A stretch of DNA of 46,861 nt, from NCBI GenBank assembly GCA_019418625.1, contig DYBL01000073.1, forward strand, positions 1 through 46,861, written 5' to 3'. Every line of letters starts with the position of its first letter. Positions within the stretch are counted from its first letter, which is position 1. Origin of the DNA: Clostridiales bacterium. Its GTDB lineage: Bacteria > Bacillota > Clostridia > Oscillospirales > Oscillospiraceae. The translations under genes were made by a program, and so were the position numbers. The notes under the pieces are model-generated. The model ran no database searches and was not told the DNA's origin. It saw nothing but the letters and a program-made list of their open reading frames with translations. Positions 6,836 through 13,656 of this stretch are shown one piece after another.

Positions 6836-7900
6836 TTGAATCAATTAAACAATTACGGCGTTTCAGAACGTTTTTTCACAGAAGCAACCTTATATCCGGA
6901 GTATCAACTGGCGAGAGTCATCGCACAGTATCGCGGAAAATATAAGATCGTAACGGAGCAGGGCGAGATGCTGGCGGAGATTTCCGGTAAACTTCGGTAT
7001 GACACCGAGGAGCTGGCCCAATATCCGGCGGTGGGAGACTGTGTGATGGTGGATATACAGCCGGAGCTTGCCGTGATCCATCGTGTGCTGACCCGAAAGA
7101 GCCTGTTTGTCCGAAAGGCAGTTGGCGTATCGGGGCAGGCACAGCCGGTAGCGGCCAATGTGGACATTGTATTTTTGTGTATGTCTCTCAACCAGAATTT
7201 CAGTCTGAATCGTATGGAGCGGTATTTGTCCATTGCCTGGGACAGCGGCGCTGTGCCGGTGATCGTTCTGACAAAATCAGATTTGTGTGATGATCTGCCC
7301 CAGGCGGTCTCGCAGGTGGAGAACATTTCCAGTTTTTCCGATGTGATCCCCCTCTCCATGTTTGATGCGGATATTGGTGAGAAGTTTCAGCCTTATTTCC
7401 AAAAGAATCAGACCTGTGCCTTTATCGGCTCATCCGGCGTGGGAAAATCTACGCTGATCAACAAACTGCTGGGTAATACGGTGATGGAAACCCAGGAGAT
7501 CGGCAGAGGCGACAAGGGACGGCATACCACAACAGGCCGTGAAATGTTTCCCTGTCCTCTGGGCGGTGTGGTCATTGACACCCCCGGTATGCGGGAGATG
7601 GGCGCAGAGAGCGCCGACCTCTCCAAAACCTTTGCGGAGATCGAAGAACTGGCCCGGCACTGTCGCTTCCGGGACTGTACCCACACCAGTGAACCCGGCT
7701 GCGCCGTTCTGGCGGCAGTAGAATCCGGTGAATTGGACAGCCGCCGCCTGGAAAGCTATCACAAGCTGGAGCATGAGACCAGCTATGATGGACTCAGCAG
7801 CAAGGAGATCGAAGTCAAAAAGTGCGAGCGAATGTTCAAAGAAGTGGGCGGTATGAAGAACGCCAGACGCTTTGCCAAAGAACAGCGGAAACGGAAATAA
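6836..7900 (+). CDS. rsgA: RsgA-type ribosome-associated GTPase
   Basis: A circularly permuted GTPase of the RsgA/YloQ family, which assists late maturation of the 30S subunit. In order: an N-terminal OB-fold (RVIAQYRGKYKIVTEQGEM), the permuted GTPase domain with G4 (LTKSDLC), G5 region, G1 (GSSGVGKSTLIN), G2/G3 (GRHTTTGRE, VIDTPGMRE), and the C-terminal zinc knuckle CRFRDCTHTSEPGCAV, matching CxxxxCxHxxxxxC. GGAGG at 6823-6827 sits 8 bases from the TTG at 6836, which I take as start (354 residues); ATG 6821 and TTG 6788 are alternatives. It is followed by a GNAT gene 14 bases downstream. Location among accessory genes and the mini-ORF leader suggest a second, specially regulated copy instead of the housekeeping one; that is inference. 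Confidence 0.9.
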   Translation: MNQLNNYGVSERFFTEATLYPEYQLARVIAQYRGKYKIVTEQGEMLAEISGKLRYDTEELAQYPAVGDCVMVDIQPELAVIHRVLTRKSLFVRKAVGVSGQAQPVAANVDIVFLCMSLNQNFSLNRMERYLSIAWDSGAVPVIVLTKSDLCDDLPQAVSQVENISSFSDVIPLSMFDADIGEKFQPYFQKNQTCAFIGSSGVGKSTLINKLLGNTVMETQEIGRGDKGRHTTTGREMFPCPLGGVVIDTPGMREMGAESADLSKTFAEIEELARHCRFRDCTHTSEPGCAVLAAVESGELDSRRLESYHKLEHETSYDGLSSKEIEVKKCERMFKEVGGMKNARRFAKEQRKRK

Positions 7901-7914
7901 GGAGGTACAGAATT

Positions 7915-8550
7915 ATGAATATCATTGTTCGCAACGAAGAACCCAAAGACCATCGCAGAACCGAGGAAGTGGCCCGGGAAGCTTTTTGGAATCTGTACTT
8001 CCCCGGCGCTGCGGAGCACTATGTGGTCCACAAAATGCGGTCACATTCTGATTTTATCCAGGAGCTTGCCTTTGTCATCGAGGTGGACGGCACTGTGGAG
8101 GGTGCCATTTTCTATACCCATTCCAAAGTCGTAACACCGGACGGAGAATTTCCCACGATCAGTTTTGGACCGGTTTTTATTTCTCCCAAATATCACCGTC
8201 AGGGATTGGGTAGAAAGTTGATCACCCATTCCATTGAAAAAGCAAAAGTAATGGGATACTCCGCCATTCTGACCTTGGGATACCCGTACCACTATGAGCC
8301 CTATGGATTCCGAGGCGGAAAAAAATACGGCATCTCCATGCCGGACGGAAAGTTTTATACCGGTCTTCTGGTGCTGCCCCTTCGGAAAACCGCTCTGGAT
8401 GGAATTCATGGATATGCCGAATTTTCTGAGGTACTGGAAGCCGAGGAGGCAGATATCCTTGCCTTCGATGCTTCATTCCCGGAAAAGGAAAAGAAGGTGC
8501 TTTCCTGCCAGCATGAGTATGAAATTGCCTGTGCACAGCTGGATGAATAA
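7915..8550 (+). CDS. GNAT family N-acetyltransferase (YhbS-like)
   Basis: A 211-residue protein starting MNIIVRNEEPKDHRRTEEVA, the arrangement typical of the YhbS-like group. The acyl-CoA loop is KYHRQGLGRKLITHSIEKA (RQGLGRKL) after SFGPVFISP, and the second motif is HYEPYGFRGGKKYGI. A GGAGG 8 bases before the ATG at 7915 supports the start; the longer upstream frame lies within rsgA. It is co-directional with rsgA, 14 bases apart, and ended by a terminator at 8656-8690. The acceptor is unknown; members of this group are commonly of unassigned specificity. Confidence 0.9.
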   Translation: MNIIVRNEEPKDHRRTEEVAREAFWNLYFPGAAEHYVVHKMRSHSDFIQELAFVIEVDGTVEGAIFYTHSKVVTPDGEFPTISFGPVFISPKYHRQGLGRKLITHSIEKAKVMGYSAILTLGYPYHYEPYGFRGGKKYGISMPDGKFYTGLLVLPLRKTALDGIHGYAEFSEVLEAEEADILAFDASFPEKEKKVLSCQHEYEIACAQLDE

Positions 8551-8651
8551 GAGGCGCTGAAACCATTTTGGGGCTTGGCATGGGTCCGGGTGCAGAACTG
8601 CTGGCTCTTTCCAAATACAAGACGGATGTGAGGTTTAAAAGGAATACATGA
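8551..8651 (+). other. Possible gene remnant
   Basis: Between the GNAT stop and the terminator, the frame beginning at 8565 reads ILGLGMGPGAELLALSKY up to a TGA at 8649-8651. It has a protein-like composition but no start codon context and no recognised family, so it may be the tail of a lost gene. Confidence 0.2.
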
Positions 8652-8655
8652 ACTA

Positions 8656-8690
8656 AGCCGGAAATCCCTGAGGATTTCCGGCTGTTCTCT
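8656..8690 (+). terminator. Intrinsic terminator after the GNAT gene
   Basis: AGCCGGAAATCC (8656-8667), loop CTGA, GGATTTCCGGCT (8672-8683), followed by a T-rich stretch. Confidence 0.85.
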
Positions 8691-8695
8691 TCTTT

Positions 8696-9014
8696 GTATT
8701 TTTTACACTCTTCTCATGAACAAACTGGAAGAGATGGATATTAGGAGAAAGTGGGCAGTCACCGGGATACGGGTTGTATTTGTACTGTTTACTAAGTAAA
8801 GCCATAACCTGAAGCCATAATTCCAGCTATCTTCGTCCTTTCGTCCGGTTATGCATGACGGGTCAAAAAAGAAATATTTACTACCACATGACTTGGGACA
8901 GGGACATGATCTGAACAGAATCTGTATGTATAATAGTCACTTCACAAGTTGACGAACGGGAGATTGTCTGATAAGATATGGAACATTACAATGAAAGGAG
9001 AAGGTCTGCAACTT
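8696..9014 (+). other. Intergenic region and start of CNNM/CorC leader
   Basis: No protein-coding frame is convincing between 8696 and 8928. A TATAAT hexamer lies at 8929-8934. The transcribed leader that would follow (from about 8940) carries the mini-ORF and terminator listed separately. I compared it by eye with the M-box and yybP-ykoY riboswitch consensus and could not match either. Confidence 0.4.
8929..8934 (+). promoter_or_regulatory. Candidate -10 element for the CNNM/CorC gene
   Basis: Perfect TATAAT; no good -35 at 16-18 bp upstream. If used, the leader before the membrane-protein gene is about 230 bases. Confidence 0.4.
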
Positions 9015-9107
9015 ATGGATGACGGTGACAGTAACGCCTCCACCAAGCCTCCCTCGTACAATTATGAACAGAATCGGATGAGACATGGCCTGTGCTTGCG
9101 AGAATAG
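9015..9107 (+). CDS. Upstream mini-ORF (30 aa) in the CNNM/CorC leader
   Basis: The frame starts MDDGDSNASTKPPSYNYEQN and ends RHGLCLRE before TAG. AGGAGAAGG lies 10-14 bases ahead of the ATG, an acceptable ribosome site. The N-terminus is acidic and followed by a Pro-Pro pair, the kind of sequence known to destabilise ribosomes at low magnesium in MgtL-type leader peptides. Its last codons contain the upstream arm of an intrinsic terminator and the stop lies in the loop. Translation and function are inferred from position and composition only. Confidence 0.45.
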   Translation: MDDGDSNASTKPPSYNYEQNRMRHGLCLRE

Positions 9108-9128
9108 TACGACGGGCTATGTCTTTTT
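9081..9128 (+). terminator. Leader terminator before the CNNM/CorC gene
   Basis: AGACATGGCCTGT (9081-9093) pairs with ACGGGCTATGTCT (9112-9124) over 13 pairs including two G-U wobbles, followed by T5 (9124-9128). It lies 45 bases before the membrane-protein start and overlaps the mini-ORF, so it is placed as an attenuator. Confidence 0.7.
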
Positions 9129-9173
9129 GCGTCCTTTTGCCTATAATTGTTTTAATCTGTGGAGGTATTTACA

Positions 9174-10526
9174 TTGGAAAATTCTATTTTATTCATGATT
9201 TTGCTGCAGGTATTTCTGATCCTGCTCAACGCAGTCTTTGCCAGTGCGGAGATTGCGGTAATTTCTATCAACGATGCCAAGCTGGCCCGAATGGCGGCGG
9301 AGGGAGATAAACGAGCCGTACGACTGGCTCGTCTGACCAGCCAACCGGCCCGCTTTCTCGCCACAATCCAGGTGGCCATCACCCTGTCCGGCTTTCTGGG
9401 CAGTGCCTTTGCGGCGGAGAACTTTTCAGACGGCCTGGTCAATTGGCTGGTAAGCCTGGGTGTGGGCGTACCCGCTGCTACCCTGGACGCCATTGCCGTG
9501 GTCATCATCACGCTGGTTTTGTCCTACTTTACCCTGATCTTTGGTGAGTTGGTTCCCAAGCGGGTGGCCATGCGTAAGGCAGAGTCCCTGGCTCTGGGTA
9601 TCTCCGGCCTGATCTCCGCCATCGCCAAGCTGTTTGCACCTATTGTGTGGTTCCTGACCGCTTCCACCAATGCTGTCCTTCGTCTGCTTGGTATTGACCC
9701 CAACGCCGAGGAGGAGACCGTCAGTGAGGAGGAGATCCGCATGATGGTAGACGTGGGCAGCCAGAAAGGTACCATTGACCACGAAGAAAAGCAATTCATC
9801 CAAAACGTCTTTGAGTTTGACGACTTGACCGCCGGGGAGATTGCCACCCACCGAACCGACCTGACCATTCTGTGGCTGGAGGAGAGCATGGAGGAGTGGG
9901 CCGCCACCATCCACAACAGCCGCCACACCCGGTATCCTGTGTGCGGAGAATCCGCGGACGATGTGGTGGGTATCCTCAATGCAAAAGATTACTTCCGCCT
10001 GACGGACCGGAGCCGTGAGACCGTACTGGAACAGGCGGTGGAGACTCCCTATTTGGTACCGGACAGCGTCAAGGCGGATGTGCTGTTCCGTAACATGAAG
10101 GGCGGCTGCCATCCTTTGGCGGTGGTGCTGGACGAATACGGCGGCATGACGGGCATTGTTACCATCAACGATCTTGTGGAGCAGCTGGTGGGAGATCTGG
10201 GCGAGGAGGATGTATGCCGAAACGCCCTTCCCCTGATCGAGGCTGTGGACTCTGGCACCTGGAAGATCCGTGGAGAGGCGCCTCTGGAGGAGGTTGCCCA
10301 AACACTTGGTGTCACGCTGCCCTGTGACGACTTCGATACCTTTAACGGACTGATCTTTGGGGCCATGGCCACCATTCCGGAGGATGGATCCACCATTGAG
10401 GTGGAGACTTTCGGTCTGGTGATCCGGGTCACCGAGATCCGAAATCATCAAGTGGTAACTGCGTTGGTTTGCTTGGCAGAGCCGCAGAACACAGAAAAAC
10501 AGGAACATAGAGGTGAGCATGAGTAA
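9174..10526 (+). CDS. CNNM/CorC-type membrane protein (hemolysin family)
   Basis: About 450 residues in the order expected for the family: an N-terminal DUF21 membrane domain with three to four hydrophobic segments (LFMILLQVFLILLNAVFASA, then AITLSGFLGSAFAA and VVIITLVLSYFTLIFGELVP), a CBS-domain pair (from EKQFIQNVFEFDD through LVEQLVGDLGEED) and a C-terminal CorC/HlyC domain. Members move Mg2+ or Co2+ (for example MpfA, CorC, CNNM), several acting as magnesium exporters. GGAGG at 9161-9165 sits 8 bases from the TTG at 9174, favoured over the GTG at 9159. The leader contains a mini-ORF and terminator. The 3' end overlaps the start of a broken GNAT gene by 8 bases. Confidence 0.9.
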   Translation: MENSILFMILLQVFLILLNAVFASAEIAVISINDAKLARMAAEGDKRAVRLARLTSQPARFLATIQVAITLSGFLGSAFAAENFSDGLVNWLVSLGVGVPAATLDAIAVVIITLVLSYFTLIFGELVPKRVAMRKAESLALGISGLISAIAKLFAPIVWFLTASTNAVLRLLGIDPNAEEETVSEEEIRMMVDVGSQKGTIDHEEKQFIQNVFEFDDLTAGEIATHRTDLTILWLEESMEEWAATIHNSRHTRYPVCGESADDVVGILNAKDYFRLTDRSRETVLEQAVETPYLVPDSVKADVLFRNMKGGCHPLAVVLDEYGGMTGIVTINDLVEQLVGDLGEEDVCRNALPLIEAVDSGTWKIRGEAPLEEVAQTLGVTLPCDDFDTFNGLIFGAMATIPEDGSTIEVETFGLVIRVTEIRNHQVVTALVCLAEPQNTEKQEHRGEHE

Positions 10527-10960
10527 TCTGTCTCTAATACCTGTTACCAGCAAAAATCGCAGGGCTATTGAGAAGTTGAAGGTGTTTCCACACCAGACAG
10601 GTTTTATCGAAAGTGTTGCGGACTGTATGAAAGAGGCGGATCAGCTGGCAGCGTGGCATCCCATGTGCATCTATGACAACGACACCCTGATCGGTTTTAC
10701 CATGTACGGAATGATTTAGGAACCCGCCTATACAAGACTTTGGTTTGACCGCCTGCTGATTGACAAGCAGCACCAGGGTAAGGGCTATGCAAAACCTGCG
10801 GTTCAGCTGATCCTACAGGAGATCCGCTCCCACAATCCCAATACAGATATTTATCTCAGCGTGTACGCAGAAAACCATCCGGCAATCGCCTTATATCGCT
10901 CCTTTGGATTTGAATTTACAGGCGAACTGGACACCTACGAAAAGAGTGTCATCCCGCTGG
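10519..10960 (+). pseudogene. GNAT acetyltransferase with in-frame TAG
   Basis: ATG 10519 (ribosome site GAGGTG) begins MSNLSLIPVTSKNRRAIEKL, reaches IGFTMYGMI, then hits TAG at 10717-10719; the same frame continues with EPAYTRLWFDRLLIDKQHQG (acyl-CoA loop QGKGYAKPA) and YAENHPAIALYRSFGFEFTG. This matches spermidine-acetyltransferase-like (BltD/SpeG-like) GNATs across the stop, so only one codon is damaged; a sense codon is expected there. After GELDTY the similarity ends and the frame runs on to another TAG at 11086-11088. The gene start overlaps the CNNM/CorC stop. Either a recent nonsense mutation or a sequencing error. Confidence 0.7.
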
Positions 10961-11115
10961 AATATTTCAAATCGCCAGGCATTCTGTTTGATGTGAGAGG
11001 AATCCCGGAGGTAACCGAGGGGAATGTAGACATTACCCTGATCCAGCAGGGTGATTGCAGAATGTTCCGAGTAAAACAGGATACATAGCACGCCGATCTG
11101 CCGGAAATTCTGGAC

Positions 11116-11844
11116 TTGATCCGAACAAAGAACCAGGAGGGATTTGAGCTTCTTTACGCCCGGTATTACCGGTTCCTGCTCAGCACTGCCTATCTGGTGC
11201 TCCGGCAGGAGAGCGACGCCATGGACGCAGTACAGAATGCGGCGCTGCGGCTCCATACCATGGACGAGAGCCTGTTTCCCTCCGATCACGAACTGGCCTG
11301 GCTCCATACGGTGGTCAAAAATGAAGCCCTGATGGTTCTCCGAAAAAAGAAGCCGGAGCATTCCGTGGACGAGCTTCCGGAGATTCCTGTCCCTGAGCGG
11401 CAGTTGGAGATGCTGGAGGACATGGAGACGGTTCAGTCCATGCTGTCCTCTCTTGATCAAAAGCGGCAGAATGTGGTCACATTGAAAGTCCTGGGTGGTC
11501 TGAGTCACAAGGAGATCGCCCAGCTGTTGTCCATGCCTGTGGGGACGGTTCAGTGGCTCTACAGCACCTCCATCAAAAGCCTGCGGCGGACCCTCACCGC
11601 TCTGGCCAGCGTGGCAATCGTTTCTGCCGGTGGTCTTACGTACCAGGCAATCCAGTATTTCCGTACACCTGCCCAGGAGCCCGGCGGCGATTTTGGGATC
11701 AGCAGCATTCCTTCCACGGAGCCGTCCCTGTCTCCCTGGTTTACAGTGTGGTTGACCCTGCTGATCGTCTCCATTGTAGCCGGAATTCTTTTTTTCAAAT
11801 TTTCCGACAGAATCCCAACAAAGCGAAATCCTCGTCGCATCTAA
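11116..11844 (+). CDS. ECF-like sigma factor with C-terminal membrane segments
   Basis: Residues 1-160 form a sigma-70 family factor: region 2 (GFELLYARYYRFLLSTAYLV, then AMDAVQNAALRLH) and region 4 (LSSLDQKRQNVVTLKVLGG with the helix-turn-helix SHKEIAQLLSMPVGTVQWLY). After that come a hydrophobic stretch (LTALASVAIVSAGGLTYQAI) and a second strong membrane segment (WFTVWLTLLIVSIVAGILFF), so the factor is probably tethered to the membrane. The frame is open upstream to the TAG at 11088 with family-like residues (DLPEILDLIRTKNQEGF), so the true N-terminus may be several codons earlier or mutated; TTG 11116 is the first start codon in frame and lacks a clear ribosome site. It precedes an exported SLH protein by 43 bases, presumably in one transcript. 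Confidence 0.8.
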   Translation: MIRTKNQEGFELLYARYYRFLLSTAYLVLRQESDAMDAVQNAALRLHTMDESLFPSDHELAWLHTVVKNEALMVLRKKKPEHSVDELPEIPVPERQLEMLEDMETVQSMLSSLDQKRQNVVTLKVLGGLSHKEIAQLLSMPVGTVQWLYSTSIKSLRRTLTALASVAIVSAGGLTYQAIQYFRTPAQEPGGDFGISSIPSTEPSLSPWFTVWLTLLIVSIVAGILFFKFSDRIPTKRNPRRI

Positions 11845-11887
11845 ATAGATGAACAGCAAACGCCAAAACATCGAAGGAGGATTACAA

Positions 11888-13027
11888 ATGCGGTTCAAAA
11901 GATTCTGTTCACTAAGCATAGCTGCGGCCATTGGCATGAGTATTCTGGCGGGGACTGCTGCCGCAAAGGAGACGACAGCAGGACTTACCTTTGACTTTAA
12001 CCAGAATGACGGCGGGTTTACTCCCATTTTTTCCGACTACCCCAACGAGCAGGGGGTGGAGGAATTTTATGAGCTTCGCTCCGGCCATGAGGAGGTTCCC
12101 ATTGCAGAGGCCGGAAAGGGCCTTTTCCTCTCCGGCAATAATCACAGCGACGATCTCTTTATGGGGTATTACAAGGATCTGAGCGGCCTTGTTCCCGAGA
12201 CGGAGTATCAGTTCACCGTCCGCTTTCAGCTGGCCACCAATGTGGAAAATGATATGATCGGCATCGGCGGCGCTCCCGGAGAATCGGTCTTCGTCAAGTG
12301 CGGTGTTGCCTCTGAGGAGCCGGAAAACAGCCTGGACTCCCTGAACCACTTCCGCCTGAACATCGACAAGGGCAGTCAGAGTACCGGCGGAGCGGATATG
12401 ATCGTGGTCGGCAACCTTGCCAAAAAGGAAATCAACCGCCCCGGTGAATATGAGTTCAATGAGATCGAGACCAAGGTAATTGCCCGGACAGATGAAGCGG
12501 GAACGGCGTATCTGGTGATCGGCACCGACTCCGGCTTTGAAGGGGTGACCTCCTTCTATCTGGATGATATTTCCGTCAGTTGGGCCGATACAGCCACGGT
12601 CTCCATCACCCGGGGCGACGCAGTCAAGATGCTGTTCGATCATGCCCATCGGTGGGACGAAGCCGTGGGACCCCCCACCTTTACGGATGTAGCTTGGGAT
12701 GCTCCTTACGCTGAGGCAGTTGCCTGGGCAGAGCAAAACGGTTATCTGGGCGGCTACGGTAATGGTTTCTTTGGGCCGGAGGATATGATGAGCGTAGAAC
12801 AGGCCATGGTGATGATCCATCGACTGTTCGGAAGCCCCAAGGTGACAGATGCGGGTGTTCTGGATTCGTACAAGGATGCCAGTCAGATCTCCCCCTGGGC
12901 TCGGGATGCCGTTGCATTTTCCATTACCAACAAGCTGCTGGTGCCGGACGGGAAAATCCTGCCCCAGTCGCCCATCAGCGTGAAAGCCCTGCGCTATGCC
13001 ATTGGGCAAATCGGCATGGCCGACTAA
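11888..13027 (+). CDS. Exported protein with SLH domains
   Basis: 379 residues. Start at ATG 11888, 8 bases after GAAGGAGG. A signal peptide is clear (MRFKRFCSLSIAAAIGMSIL followed by AGTAAAKE, cleavage after AxA). The next ~210 residues form a beta-rich domain (FDFNQNDGGFTPIFSDYP, later YLDDISVSW), similar to carbohydrate-binding/jelly-roll modules, role unassigned. The C-terminal third carries S-layer-homology repeats: ITRGDAVKMLF, FTDVAWDAPYAEAVAWAEQN with GYGNGFFGPEDMMSVEQAM, and SPWARDAVAFSITNKLLVP. SLH domains anchor proteins to pyruvylated secondary wall polymers. It follows the membrane-tethered sigma factor, which may control it. Confidence 0.88.
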   Translation: MRFKRFCSLSIAAAIGMSILAGTAAAKETTAGLTFDFNQNDGGFTPIFSDYPNEQGVEEFYELRSGHEEVPIAEAGKGLFLSGNNHSDDLFMGYYKDLSGLVPETEYQFTVRFQLATNVENDMIGIGGAPGESVFVKCGVASEEPENSLDSLNHFRLNIDKGSQSTGGADMIVVGNLAKKEINRPGEYEFNEIETKVIARTDEAGTAYLVIGTDSGFEGVTSFYLDDISVSWADTATVSITRGDAVKMLFDHAHRWDEAVGPPTFTDVAWDAPYAEAVAWAEQNGYLGGYGNGFFGPEDMMSVEQAMVMIHRLFGSPKVTDAGVLDSYKDASQISPWARDAVAFSITNKLLVPDGKILPQSPISVKALRYAIGQIGMAD

Positions 13028-13083
13028 ACGCCCAATCACTGTATGTCTATATCTTAAAGTTCTGCACAGTTGTTTTATACGAA

Positions 13084-13371
13084 TCAGGCATCCCTCTCCG
13101 CTTCTGCCGGAAAGGGATGCCTGTCTGTCTCAAAGTGATTCAACTCGTATGCCAATTCCCATGCCAATTGGAATCCGCAAAGGAAACTGTGCATAGAGCG
13201 TTCCTCTGCAATGAGGTTCTGTGCGTCCATGATCCGCAACACCAGCTTTCTCTCTGGCTTTTCCAATCTCTCAATGAGTTGTTGGTGGCAAGTTTCAATT
13301 TCCTGCTCAGACTCTGCCATAGGCAGTGGCGTGTAAAATCTGTAGTAGAATTTTTTCAGGGCGTTGTTCAT
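13084..13371 (-). CDS. DUF6809-type small protein
   Basis: 95 residues, mostly helical: MNNALKKFYYRFYTPLPMAE, then EIETCHQQLIERLEKPERKL, LVLRIMDAQNLIAEER and CGFQLAWELAYELNHFE. An AAGGAGG 8 bases before ATG 13371 fixes the start. It is the intact relative of the decayed copy at 4589-4826. The last codons and the TGA lie in a 14-pair hairpin. It converges with the SLH gene, 56 bases apart. Function unknown; members occur singly or in multiple copies in gut Firmicutes genomes and elements. Confidence 0.75.
   Translation of the reverse strand: MNNALKKFYYRFYTPLPMAESEQEIETCHQQLIERLEKPERKLVLRIMDAQNLIAEERSMHSFLCGFQLAWELAYELNHFETDRHPFPAEAERDA
13086..13122 (-). repeat. Hairpin spanning DUF6809 stop codon
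   Basis: On the minus strand AGGCATCCCTTTCC (13122-13109) pairs with GGAGAGGGATGCCT (13099-13086) with one U-G wobble. Compared with 4591-4630, one A-T pair is replaced by C-G, a compensated change. The wobble is pairable only in the minus-strand transcript. Confidence 0.7.
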
Positions 13372-13545
13372 ATGCTCTACCTCCTTGCAGCAAGACAACA
13401 TACCACAAGTTAGCGTGAAAAGCCACTGGAATATTTGTATTTCAATAAATTCCTTATCATTGGTTTTGCAGACCATACACCGCTGTCCGTGGGTAGAAAA
13501 CTTACCACTTTTGCGAGAACCGGTAGTTATTTGATCAATAAGAAA

Positions 13546-13575
13546 TTAGGGCCTGCGATGTTCCATAAGCCCTAA
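13546..13575 (-). terminator. Possible distal terminator of the ntp operon
   Basis: TTAGGGC (13546-13552) and GCCCTAA (13569-13575) are inverse; on the minus strand the stem is followed by TTTCTT. Confidence 0.5.
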
Positions 13576-13593
13576 TCTTCCCCATACACGGCG

Positions 13594-13634
13594 TTAAGCC
13601 CCATAGGTTCACGTTGTGTACCTATGGGGCTTAA
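13594..13634 (-). terminator. Strong hairpin at the end of the ntp operon
   Basis: TTAAGCCCCATAGGT (13594-13608) and ACCTATGGGGCTTAA (13620-13634) form a perfect 15-bp stem with an 11-base loop, 23 bases past the ntpD stop. A T-run is short, so it may work together with the next hairpin. Confidence 0.65.
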
Positions 13635-13656
13635 CCCTTCGGCTGCTTCCTTTTTC

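Larger units (their letters stand above)
13372..13656. other. Intergenic region between DUF6809 gene and ntpD
   Basis: No coding frame is supported. The ntp-proximal part holds two hairpins listed separately as terminators; the rest is AT-rich and without recognisable signals other than the DUF6809 ribosome site. Confidence 0.5.

Noticed and set aside
8935..9128. A possible M-box, yybP-ykoY or other metal riboswitch before the CNNM/CorC gene
   Set aside because: I could not match conserved core sequences of these riboswitches. Only the mini-ORF and terminator are supported.
10717..11088. Recoding of TAG as pyrrolysine
   Set aside because: TAG ends another gene in the window normally (4582), the GNAT position does not need a special residue, and no pyl genes are seen here.
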